A DNA stretch of 64,000 nucleotides, from NCBI RefSeq assembly GCF_026262505.1, contig NC_067208.1, forward strand, positions 1,426,001 to 1,490,000, written 5' to 3'. The position numbers were made by a program, and so were the translations under genes. Source of the stretch: Trichomonas vaginalis G3. Lineage: Eukaryota; Parabasalia; Trichomonadida; Trichomonadidae. Shown here in pieces: positions 46,802 to 55,659 of the stretch (position 1 is its first letter; the number at the start of each line of letters is the position of its first letter). The notes under the pieces were generated by a model. The model worked only from the letters and a program-made list of their open reading frames with translations, did no database searches and was not told where the DNA came from.

Positions 46802-47067
46802 AGCAACTTATAGTATCTATCCAAAACTTCTTCAACAGTATCGAACTCATCTTCATAATGCAAACCTAATCTTATTGACTTGGTGCAGTTCTCACTAACA
46901 CAATATAGCGCTTTGCGCTCGGCGCCTTTGACGCCTTTTTCTGTTCTCTTGACTGACATAACTAACTCATTTGTTTCATCAAACAGCAACAACCAAAGTT
47001 CATGACCTAATACATAACATTCATACTTTATATTTTTAGCTCTGAGTTCTCTTGTAAGCTGTTGCAT
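46798..47067 (-). CDS. Small Polinton protein of 89 residues
   Basis: Counterpart of 8,482-8,742 and open here: MQQLTRELRAKN to a C-terminal DEFDTVEEVLDRYYKLL. Contains the in-frame double hairpin at 46,908-46,935 (residues around KGVKGAERKAL). Function unknown. Confidence 0.6.
   Translation of the reverse strand: MQQLTRELRAKNIKYECYVLGHELWLLLFDETNELVMSVKRTEKGVKGAERKALYCVSENCTKSIRLGLHYEDEFDTVEEVLDRYYKLL
46908..46935. repeat. Double-hairpin mini-insertion within a gene
   Basis: Same sequence as 8,613-8,640 in reverse orientation: GCGC-TTT-GCGC, TC, GGCGCC-TTT-GACGCC. In frame with the surrounding gene. Confidence 0.7.
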
Positions 47068-47804
47068 TTAATATTTTCTAAAAAGTCTACTTCAACAGTC
47101 ATTCGCACTGGTGCCTTCAGTTCTACAGGCTCTCCTTGAAAGTCAACAAGTCTGAATTGCATGTCTTTCAAATTATGAGGACTAATGCGAATCCATTTAC
47201 CTAAATGAGTTGCTATGACAGGAACGTTTGGAATGAACATTGAATTGACTGCATAACAGAAAGACTTATATTCTACTGAACCTTTACTATTAACTCCTGA
47301 AATGCCTGTGACATTAGCTATTTTAGACTCAATGTACAAACAATTACCATAACATACGTATGGAACAGATTTCATCTCAATCGTTTTGTCAACACTTTTC
47401 AAAGGAAATGTCATATGGTATGCACCCAGAAGCAATTGAACTCTATGACTCATTCGTGTTATCTTAAACTCCTTTGCATAACTGAACTTCAAAACTCCTG
47501 CAATAAGTTTAACATTCATTAAGTTTTCTTCGTTATCCTTGTTTATTGTAGTATTTATGAGAGCATTTAACACTCCAGCTAATGTTTCCATCTTATATTC
47601 TACATTATTGTGAAATCTTATTTCGTGCTTCTTTCCATCTATTTCAAACTCCATGAAATCTGTTTCATCTGTTATGACAAAAGTTGCGATAGTATTGAAG
47701 TCAACAACTCTGAAAGCAAGCGCTTCATTCTGAAGACCTAAGTTTGTTTGTAGCTTTACTGTTCCGTATTCGTTTGGGTCAGTACTTTGCAAATAGAACA
47801 ACAT
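47028..47804 (-). CDS. Virion-type protein, 258-residue family
   Basis: Counterpart of 7,755-8,521 and open, 258 residues. The region of about residues 50-110 differs markedly between the two copies (ITDETDFMEFEIDGKKHEIR here) while the flanks are near-identical, suggesting a swapped segment by recombination. Beta-rich, closing LVDFQGEPVELKAPV. Confidence 0.65.
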   Translation of the reverse strand: MLFYLQSTDPNEYGTVKLQTNLGLQNEALAFRVVDFNTIATFVITDETDFMEFEIDGKKHEIRFHNNVEYKMETLAGVLNALINTTINKDNEENLMNVKLIAGVLKFSYAKEFKITRMSHRVQLLLGAYHMTFPLKSVDKTIEMKSVPYVCYGNCLYIESKIANVTGISGVNSKGSVEYKSFCYAVNSMFIPNVPVIATHLGKWIRISPHNLKDMQFRLVDFQGEPVELKAPVRMTVEVDFLENIKCNSLQENSELKI

Positions 47805-47821
47805 TTTATTCTCATTAAAAT

Positions 47822-50800
47822 ATGACTATTGCTGCATATGCGTATGAAACAAATGAAGCAAGAAGAGCACATGAACTAGTAAACGAAAACTCAACTTTAA
47901 CCATTGAAGGCAATGATTTAGTCATTGACGATGGAAAAACTAAAAAAGTCATTGATTTCGATACTTTTAACACTTATGACCCATTCATTACAACAAGCAA
48001 GGTTCCTATCATAAATGATGGAACGGTGCAATATATAAATTCTACAGTAGATGCCTCATTAGTGAAAGTATTAAATGTTCTCATTGAATTGTTAAAGAGC
48101 TTTCGATTTGACGACAACATTAAATGCCTAAAGAATTTAGTCATGAATGAGAAACAAATTTTGGCGTTGCTGGTAGCAGTAATGATGTACACCTTATGAC
48201 ATTAGAATATTATAACGAACATAAAGATGAACTGAAAGGAGAGAAGGGTGACACCGGACCTCAAGGACCACAAGGAATACAAGGAATACAAGGAATACAA
48301 GGAATTCAAGGACCTCAAGGCGAAAACGGTTTGGATGGAAAGGATGGAAAGGATGGAAAAACTGCTAAATCATGGATATGGGACCTTATAAATACTGGTT
48401 TAACAGCTGCTTCATATGGAGTTCTTCAATACCAAATCGGAAAGATATGGGCGGTACTTGGTGAAGAAGTTTTAAATGACGTTAAAAATGCTTTGAACTT
48501 CATTTCAAATGGTTCGGATACTATTAAAACTTTATCTGGTTGGATGCAAGAAACAAGGAGTCAAATAGATACTGTAAGACGTATAGCAAACAATGCACGT
48601 ACGGGATTGGATACTTTACGACAAGCACAAAATACACTAAAGGAAGCAAATGATATTCTTGGCTCAGTATCAGACATGCATGAAGATTGGCTTAAAGGTA
48701 TTGACAAATCTTTAAAAAATCACAGTCAGTCTATTGCTGACTACAAGAAAAGTATAGATTTTTTACATAGTGCTATGGACGTACATGATGGAAGCATAAG
48801 GAACTTACTTAATGCTAACAATAACTTACCAGGAACTATTAAAGCATTTATAAAGTCCTTTGTAAAACCCGGTGCTCTAACATTTAGGTCTTTGAGAGCA
48901 AGAGCATTGAAGTCAAGAGATGCAGAAACTCCAACAGAACCTACAGAAGGAACTGAAACAACAGAAACTCCAGAAGAACCACCAAAACCAACAGCTAATG
49001 AAATATTGTTCGAATATTTTCCAAGGTACTCTGTTCTCATTGCATACATTCAAGAAATACTTAAGAAAGCAGACTTGACTTTAGGAGATGATGAAAGTTC
49101 TGTATATCTTTCGTTCCAGTTTCAAATAGCAGAACTTTTGAGACAATATGCTTAATGTATGACAACATCTCTGATTTCACAAGATATGATGACGACCATG
49201 ACCCCGAACATGGTGAAGAAGAAGTTTTACAAACATCCATTAAGACAGGAAAGGTTTTAACTCAAAGTCTCATTATTGACACCAAAGATGGCGAAGTGAC
49301 GTTCTTCAAGAGCTGAAGAAAAATACTTCTTCGGGAGGTGGTGGTAGGCATGAACTTGAAATAAATGAGATAGAAGAGAAATTAGCCGAAAAAGCAGATA
49401 AAGAACATAAACACAATATCTCCGATATAAATGAACTTCAAGCTACATTAAATAGTAAAGCGGACAAAAATGAACTTGACGCAACGAACAAAGTTTTGAA
49501 AATCTCATAAACACAATATCTCCGATATAAATGAACTTCAAACTTCTTTAGACAATAAAGCAGACAAAAACCATGTTCATTATATAAGTTCTGATGAACA
49601 GATTATAACGGACTATCATGGATATTTAACACAGGGTGAAAAAAGTGAATACGAAAAATGTTAATGAAAGAAGATATAAATTCATTCGTGCTAAAGGTTA
49701 TGACATACACTGTACTGTACAGTATGACACAGGTTATAGCACCACAATCATTTGGTTATAACGCTGAAATTTATGCTTCATACTTCTTTGTTAACGGTGT
49801 ATTAGTTGAACCAAGATTTACTTTGAGAGTTAAGTCAAAAATAACTTTTGAAGATGCTATTAAAAGTAAAGCTGACAAAACAGAACTTGACGCAACGAAC
49901 AAAGTTTTGAAATCTCATAAACACAATATCTCCGATATAAATGAACTTCAAGCTACATTAGACAGTAAAGCTGACAAGAACCATACACATAAATCCTTCA
50001 CTACTGTTAGAGCAGACGACATAATATTGAACTTTGACCTTGGTTCAAGTGCACCATTAGAAAATCCAAGTACAAGCGTAAAAGATACTCTTAACAGTTT
50101 AGATAAGAGTTGCAGGAACATTGAAAGTCATGCCAGAAACTTTGAAGCATATGAACTACCAACAATGTTAGATAAGAAAGCAGATAAAACTTATGTGGAT
50201 GCAGAACTAACAAAGAAATTTTCGAAACCAGATACAATGACATTTACAACAGAAATTATAAATGGTGAACCAGCAACTCCATTTGAATTTGTTAGAGGTC
50301 TTCAACCAGATACTTTTGAATTTTTCTTGGATAATTCTATTGAACTAACATTACATTATAAAAGTGGAACAAATGCAACATTTCATCCGGGAGATACATT
50401 CCAAATGGTATTTAATGACATAAGTTCTTTAGAATATGTTTATAGAGTTATGAGCATATATGATTTAATATATCCTATAGGAGCTGTTTATACGTCTATG
50501 AATCCAATAAATCCAAACACTTTATTTGGTGGTAGATGGTATGAAATAGTTGACAGTTTTCCATTCTACACTAATACGCAGTCAATGAAGATGGGAGGTT
50601 CAAAGAAAATAGGTATTGAAAACCTTCCTTCACATATGCATAGGTTCAGTGGAAGAACATCTGTGGAAGGAAACCATTCACATTCAATAACAAAAAGAGG
50701 TTATATAAATCTTGCAGCGGGTTCGAATAGACAGGGAATGAATAGATATGATATCTCAGATGACCCCAAAGATGTTAGCACAGGTATTTTCTGTGGAACT

Positions 50801-50926
50801 GCAGGAAATCATACACATGTTGTAGCTGGTATTACAGACCCAGCAGGTAATGGAAAAGATTATATGCCTCCTTATATAACAATGCACGCTTGGATACGAG
50901 TTGTTAAAATCTTTAACTTTACATAA
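47822..50926 (+). CDS. Collagen-like, phage tail-fibre-like protein
   Basis: Counterpart of 4,650-7,737 with the same order: N-terminal head, Gly-X-Y run, helices, [14 protein letters not shown] repeats, gp10/collar-like C-terminal domain ([20 protein letters not shown]). One stretch between the repeats (about 49,650-49,830) differs noticeably from Polinton-1. Followed directly by the integrase ATG. Broken (about four breaks). Confidence 0.8.
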
Positions 50927-51976
50927 ATGAGCTTGAAAGAAGTATTCGAACAACATCCATGGAGGTCTTTTAAGAAATTCAATGAAGCTGCAAAGAGTTC
51001 GGGATTTACTAACAGAGCTGAAGTGAAAAGGTTCTTTGACAAAAATGTTGTACATCAAACAAAAATAAATCCTTACGACTACTTTTTACCAATTTACTCC
51101 AACACTCCTGACGCATACCAATTTGACACTCTCATTCAAAGCAGAAAAGGAGGACATAAACCATTCCTCATCTTCATTAATGTTAACACTCGCAAAGCTT
51201 TTGCGTATATAATGAGAAATAAAGGAACTCATGAAGTGTTAAGAGTTTTACAAAAGTTTGTAGCAGAACATAGCCCAAGTATTTTAACATCAGACCAAGA
51301 CGGTGCATACCTCAGCAACGAAATCACAGAATTTCTCATTAAGCATAACATAACTCACTACACTACTGAAGACCATAACCATAACATACTCGGTATCATT
51401 AACCGCTTCATAAGGACTCTCAGAGATTTAAATCAAGAGCGAGACTTTACCGAAGAAACAATGAAACATTTCATCGAAGTTTACAATTCCTCAACACATT
51501 CTACAACAGGACATACACCAAATTCAATGACACAACAACAAGAAGAAAAGTATATACAAAAGAAACGAAGTCAAACACAAAATATCAGAAATTCAACACA
51601 ATTTACTCTCATTCCTGGAACAAAAGTTCGTGTAGTTCTTGACGACAAACCGTTGACAAAGAAACGTTTAAGGTTAAGTCGAAATTATTATATCGTAGAC
51701 TCTACGCAAGGTAATGGATATCTTATAAAAGCTGCTGACGACTCCATAGCATTTTACCCTCGTCATAAATTAGTCGAAAGTAGTAATGGCAAACTTGCTG
51801 AAACCATTGACGAAGCAAAGCGAGGAGTGGTTATTGAAATACTTGACTACAACATAAACGATGACACTTATAAAGTAAGATATGAAGGAGGCGTTGAAGA
51901 TGTTATACCATCTAAGAACTTGAGAGAATCTAAACCAACTCATCTGGGACCATTAGAGCGGGTACTGGAAAGATAA
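50927..51976 (+). CDS. Polinton rve-type integrase
   Basis: About 349 residues. N-terminal helical domain (MSLKEVFEQHPWRSFKKF), RNase H-fold core with YQFDTL, ILTSDQDGAYLSN and HNHNILGIINRFIRTLRDLN, then STHSTTGHTPNS, and a C-terminal SH3/chromo-like part (YKVRYEGGVEDVIPSKNL). It starts right after the fibre gene on the same strand. Largely open (at most one break). Would integrate element DNA into 6-bp-duplicated targets, as in the family. Confidence 0.9.
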   Translation: MSLKEVFEQHPWRSFKKFNEAAKSSGFTNRAEVKRFFDKNVVHQTKINPYDYFLPIYSNTPDAYQFDTLIQSRKGGHKPFLIFINVNTRKAFAYIMRNKGTHEVLRVLQKFVAEHSPSILTSDQDGAYLSNEITEFLIKHNITHYTTEDHNHNILGIINRFIRTLRDLNQERDFTEETMKHFIEVYNSSTHSTTGHTPNSMTQQQEEKYIQKKRSQTQNIRNSTQFTLIPGTKVRVVLDDKPLTKKRLRLSRNYYIVDSTQGNGYLIKAADDSIAFYPRHKLVESSNGKLAETIDEAKRGVVIEILDYNINDDTYKVRYEGGVEDVIPSKNLRESKPTHLGPLERVLER

Positions 51977-52049
51977 AAACATGCCAGAAAGAATAAGAAA
52001 ATTCTTCTAAACTTTTTCGTTGGATGTAAATCAGACAAAAATATATTAT

Positions 52050-52097
52050 AGGTGAAGAGGTGAGATTTCACCTGTTTTCTCACCTGTTTTTTCACCT
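52050..52097. repeat. Hybrid intergenic palindrome (cassette-less site)
   Basis: Its integrase-side part equals the palindrome at 3,462-3,511 and its outer flank (CACCTAAATTATATTTTTGG) equals that of 2,361-2,410, both in reverse. It is thus one palindrome where Polinton-1 has two plus the cassette gene. Confidence 0.85.
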
Positions 52098-52123
52098 AAA
52101 TTATATTTTTGGTCATTTACACT

Positions 52124-52275
52124 CATTTACGAAGAAGTCATGACAAAGCATTTACGATGAAATCTTGACAAGGCATTTACGAAGAAGTTATGACAAAGCA
52201 TTTACGAAGAAGTTATGACAAAGCATTTACGAAGAAGTTATGACAAAGCATTTACGAAGAAGTTATGACAAAGTC
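52124..52275. repeat. 25-bp tandem repeat, about six copies
   Basis: Reverse-complement counterpart of 2,211-2,334 with one more unit. The double hairpin next to it in Polinton-1 is missing here. Confidence 0.9.
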
Positions 52276-52280
52276 ATGAG

Positions 52281-52327
52281 GGTGAAAAATTAGGTGAAAA
52301 AAGAGGTGAAATCTCACCTCTTCACCT
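52281..52327. repeat. Intergenic palindrome, AGGTGA type
   Basis: Counterpart of 2,128-2,173: GGTGAAAAATTAGGTGAAAA then AGGTGAAATCTCACCT and TTCACCT. Confidence 0.8.
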
Positions 52328-52438
52328 AAATTATATTTTTGGTCAAAGCTTCCACGAGAGAAAAGATTCCTCATTTGCTAAGGATTCCAAAAATGAAAAA
52401 ATCGTTGATTTCGGCTGAGAAAAAACGGCAAAAACCCT

Positions 52439-52502
52439 TCTTCCACGGGAACAAAGAAATAAAGAAGAAATAAAGTAAATTTTTTATTTATTCCCGTGGA
52501 AG
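52439..52502. repeat. Hairpin with CTTCCACGGGAA arms
   Basis: Counterpart of 1,952-2,014; both arms conserved. Confidence 0.7.
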
Positions 52503-52568
52503 ATAGAGCACTTTTATGACACTTTTTATTCACGACAAACAAGACAAATAAAGAAAATAAGAAAATAC

Positions 52569-52640
52569 GGCGCTGTCGCGGTTCGAACCACAGACCTGAC
52601 CCCTCCATAACACCACCTTAGACCACTGTGCTACGTAGCC
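52569..52640 (-). tRNA. tRNA-like sequence, probably decayed
   Basis: Counterpart of 1,813-1,885; A box TAGCACAGTGG and B box GGTTCGAACC unchanged, one base shorter between them. Stems pair poorly by hand. Confidence 0.45.
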
Positions 52641-52681
52641 TGTCGACATAAGATTTTATAAATTGCATATTTGACGTAAAT

Positions 52682-53056
52682 TTATTTCCATCTGGCTTCC
52701 CACTGCATAAGATATTCATACGTGTTTGTAAGACATTCATTAAACTTCTTTTCTATTGCATCTAATCTTGCGTTATTTTTTTCAATAACTTGTCTGTATT
52801 CTTCATCATCTCCAGCAGTGTTTGGGTCTTCACGTTTAAAATATTCATTGTTAACCAATTTTTTATCTACAAATTTTATTAGTGTTTGATTCACTTCGTT
52901 ATGATAACGGTCATATTCTTTCAATACGTAAGTGAAGACAAAATGCGTCGTACCTTCAATCTTAAAGCTTAAAGAACTTTCAACACAGTTTTGAGGGTCT
53001 GTCAGTGCGTCAATGAGATAGTATTCGAAGTCAGTCAATAATCTTTTTAAAGTCAT
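52682..53056 (-). CDS. 125-residue-family Polinton protein
   Basis: Open here, 124 residues (MTLKRLLTDFEYYL to YLMQWEARWK). Counterpart of 1,396-1,771 and probable relative of 24,572-25,030. Helical C-terminus; function unknown. Divergent from the KilA-N gene. Confidence 0.65.
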   Translation of the reverse strand: MTLKRLLTDFEYYLIDALTDPQNCVESSLSFKIEGTTHFVFTYVLKEYDRYHNEVNQTLIKFVDKKLVNNEYFKREDPNTAGDDEEYRQVIEKNNARLDAIEKKFNECLTNTYEYLMQWEARWK

Positions 53057-53163
53057 TTCATACAGGATAAAATTTAATGTTGTGAAGAAATAGTGTTTAT
53101 CTCAAAAAAAATAAAGTTAGTTTTTATTTTATTTATTTTTTTATCCTGTATGTAAAGACAGAT
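53057..53163. promoter_or_regulatory. Divergent promoter, ATCCTGTATG boxes
   Basis: Same as 1,289-1,395: a TTTATCCTGTATG box before each of the two ATGs. Confidence 0.6.
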
Positions 53164-54024
53164 ATGTCAACATTAGAGAACACAACAACTGCTATCGTTC
53201 ATGAAGTCATAAATGAAGAATACGAATACATACAGTATAACAAACAATTGAGACTCATTCGTTCTGTCAAAGACGACATGTACCAAATGCAAAGTATTTT
53301 GACGGCTTGTTTTGCTCCAGATACTAAGCTTCCTAAAGACTGGTTTAGGAACCAAAGCACCATAGAACTATTAAGTGAAGCACAGCGAGACGTACTTTTT
53401 TCTGAAAACAGTGAAGAACAGCGAGTAGGTAAAAAATCCCAGTCGCCAAAACTCTATGAAAACCGTGAAAAATTGCCAAACGGTTTGAGAGGATATTATG
53501 TTCATAGACTTTTAGTAAATGCAGTTGCAATGTGGGCTTCACCACGTTATGCTTGGAATATTTACAAACTTCTTGACGAACTTCACAGACAAGAACGTGG
53601 AGAGATGGAAAAGAAACTTCAAGCAAAAGATGAAGTCATTGAATCCAAAGACAAAAGCATACAGAAAAGAATACCGCGTTCAGTACCAAAAGGAAAGGAA
53701 AAGAACTATAAGTATATGATTTATACTGAAGAGTTGGAGAATGAAGAAGACAGAGATATGGTTATGTTGCATTTAGTCAGAAGAAACAACAAAAGCTTTT
53801 ACGACCTTGCTAAAATATATAAATCTGACAGAAACTGGTTCTATCGTGAAAACTTACCGATTTCAATGACACCGAATGAGCAAATAAAAGAAATTGTCAA
53901 AAATACTCTTCCTCAAACACACTATGACATCAAAGGTTGCACAATACTTACCTTCAAAGAAGACTTACCATTACTGAAGGAAAAAATAACAGAATATTTC
54001 GATAACTTCAAAGAGGAAGAATGA
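53164..54024 (+). CDS. KilA-N domain DNA-binding protein
   Basis: Open, 286 residues. Residues about 105-145 carry the KilA-N signature (YYVHRLLVNAVAMWASPRYA then WNIYKLLDEL). Next is a charged coiled linker (REEMEKKLQ-like) and a C-terminal half with RNNKSFYDLAKIYKSDRNWF, a bipartite layout shared by many viral KilA-N proteins. Likely a DNA-binding regulator of the element. Its 3' end is at the 22-bp repeats and the palindrome 54,078-54,112, convergent with 54,129. Confidence 0.82.
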   Translation: MSTLENTTTAIVHEVINEEYEYIQYNKQLRLIRSVKDDMYQMQSILTACFAPDTKLPKDWFRNQSTIELLSEAQRDVLFSENSEEQRVGKKSQSPKLYENREKLPNGLRGYYVHRLLVNAVAMWASPRYAWNIYKLLDELHRQERGEMEKKLQAKDEVIESKDKSIQKRIPRSVPKGKEKNYKYMIYTEELENEEDRDMVMLHLVRRNNKSFYDLAKIYKSDRNWFYRENLPISMTPNEQIKEIVKNTLPQTHYDIKGCTILTFKEDLPLLKEKITEYFDNFKEEE

Positions 54025-54077
54025 AGTCACGACAACATTAACGAAGAAGTCACGACAACATTAACGAAGAGAGAATG

Positions 54078-54112
54078 AGGTGAAAAAACAGGTGAAATCT
54101 CACCTCTTCACC
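54078..54112. repeat. Intergenic palindrome, AGGTGA type
   Basis: Counterpart of 344-379, between convergent 3' ends. Confidence 0.8.
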
Positions 54113-54128
54113 AAAAATATATTTTTGG

Positions 54129-54600
54129 TTAAATAGCTTCAGGGTCAATTTCTTCAACCATTTCACTTCCTTCGTCAATGTCAATAGAAGCTTCTTCAAC
54201 CTTTGGTAAGAACTTTTGTATAACATCTTTGTTCGTTATTGTCTTCAGAGATGAAGGATAATATTTCACATTTTTTCACCCTTCTTATATTCTTTCTGTT
54301 CGGAAAGATTTAAAGCAATACTGAAGAAGTCAATGTTGGAGTTCTTTATAACAGTATAATGAGTATCTTTGACATTCACGAAGAAACCCTTTTGTTTCAA
54401 AACTACTGCTAACTCTTGTGAAGTATAACGTTTGCGGTCAATGACAATAGCTAATGGTCTGACATACTGACCGAACTTAGATTCTTTCACAAACTTCTTG
54501 TTAAAGATAACATTACGTTTGAAGCACCATTGAACTCATTCTTGATGGCAGTAGCGAGAGCATTGTATGAAAAGAACTTGCAATCTTGCATGTGTTTCAT
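54129..54600 (-). CDS. Acidic-tailed Polinton protein, counterpart of 2-328
   Basis: Begins MKHMQDCKFFSYNALATAIK at 54,600 behind TATTTTTATTTTA, so the N-terminus missing at the window start is seen here. Ends in the acidic DPEAI tail. Function unknown. Broken (about two breaks). Confidence 0.6.
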
Positions 54601-54688
54601 TAAAATAAAAATATTAAATTATTTTGAAAAATAACTTAAAAAAATGTAATCTAATTTTTCAAAAAATATTTTTTATCCGATAGAAAAG

Positions 54689-55066
54689 ATGACAGAAAAA
54701 TTAACTTTTTACATAGCGCCAGACCCTTCTTGCCCACATCCTTTTAAGCCACAATATATAGACATAGAACTAAATAGAGAAAGCGAAATTCCACAATATA
54801 TATACATAGAACTAAATAGTGAAGGCGAAATTCTACAAACAGAAGAAAGCGAAATTCCACAAACATATAGAGACCTAGATAACGAAAATGGATATGCGCT
54901 ATTCTGGTTAGATTGTCCTTATAAAATGTATGAAAAAAAGGCTTTATATGAAGAATATAGAAAATATTGTCATGAAAACGATATAAGACCAAGCTCTAGA
55001 GAAAAATTCTATGCTGGTATAAAACATCTTTTCGAAGTTCGGAATGGCAAATATATAAAGAAATAA
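54689..55066 (+). CDS. Stand-alone winged-helix domain like SF3-helicase C-terminus
   Basis: Open, 125 residues, behind the leader AAATATTTTTTATCCGATAG. The last 45 residues (ALYEEYRKYCHENDIRPSSR ... VRNGKYIKK) match the end of the SF3 helicase at 22,870-24,100 (SLYDSYKQYCQEYGYMAASK ... VQNGVYTKK). No helicase motifs precede it. The N-terminal half has an imperfect tandem repeat (QYIDIELNRESEIP / QYIYIELNSEGEIL). It may be a helicase remnant reused as a DNA-binding protein, or a recombination product. Confidence 0.6.
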   Translation: MTEKLTFYIAPDPSCPHPFKPQYIDIELNRESEIPQYIYIELNSEGEILQTEESEIPQTYRDLDNENGYALFWLDCPYKMYEKKALYEEYRKYCHENDIRPSSREKFYAGIKHLFEVRNGKYIKK

Positions 55067-55117
55067 TTTTTCTAAGTTTATTTTTTCGAAAAAATATTTT
55101 TTTATTTCCTACTAAAG

Positions 55118-55657
55118 ATGTATCGGAAGTTGTCTAAGTTAGAACACTCGGAAATAAAACAACTTCTTACAGAAGCTAATATAGATGTTGCAAAACATTA
55201 CGCGACAAACAAAAAAGCACTCGCTGACTTCATTAAAGACTACAATGGTGCAATAAGTTATGATAGAATTCATGAGTTCATAAAGCCGCAACGCGGCGAG
55301 GACGAAGTCCATGCAAGAGCATTTCCTTTAAATGACATTGCTATTGACTTATATCATAGACGTTCAGTACCTCATGAAGTAAGAAGAGAAATGTTTGACA
55401 TAACAAATGCGAACGTTGGTCATACTCGTAAAGCTCTTTCGCATGATGTTCGTCAAGAAATGTTTGACATAACAAATGCAAACGTTGGTGAAACAAGAAG
55501 AAGAGACGACACACTGAAACAACAGAGAAGAGAGATGTTTAAAAGTGCTATAGAACAAGTTCGCAAAGCTAACGATGTCATTCGTTCCATTGACGAAAAA
55601 CCAAAAGACAGTGAGAGATGGTTAAAGAAAGATGAAGAAATAGGAAGAGAAATGTGA
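55118..55657 (+). CDS. 179-residue protein with internal repeat, unknown
   Basis: Open, behind ATTTTTTTATTTCCTACTAAAG. An N-terminal helix-turn-like part (IKQLLTEANIDVAKHYATNK), then a segment from a double-hairpin insertion (KPQRGEDEVHA), then two repeats of REMFDITNANVG-type and a charged helical tail. Its end abuts the polymerase region. It might be a terminal-protein or DNA-binding accessory; no evidence beyond position. Confidence 0.55.
   Translation: MYRKLSKLEHSEIKQLLTEANIDVAKHYATNKKALADFIKDYNGAISYDRIHEFIKPQRGEDEVHARAFPLNDIAIDLYHRRSVPHEVRREMFDITNANVGHTRKALSHDVRQEMFDITNANVGETRRRDDTLKQQRREMFKSAIEQVRKANDVIRSIDEKPKDSERWLKKDEEIGREM
55285..55311. repeat. Double-hairpin mini-insertion within a gene
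   Basis: Identical in sequence to 11,781-11,807, but in an unrelated gene and still in frame, giving the same KPQRGEDEVH peptide. Confidence 0.85.
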
Positions 55658-55659
55658 AG

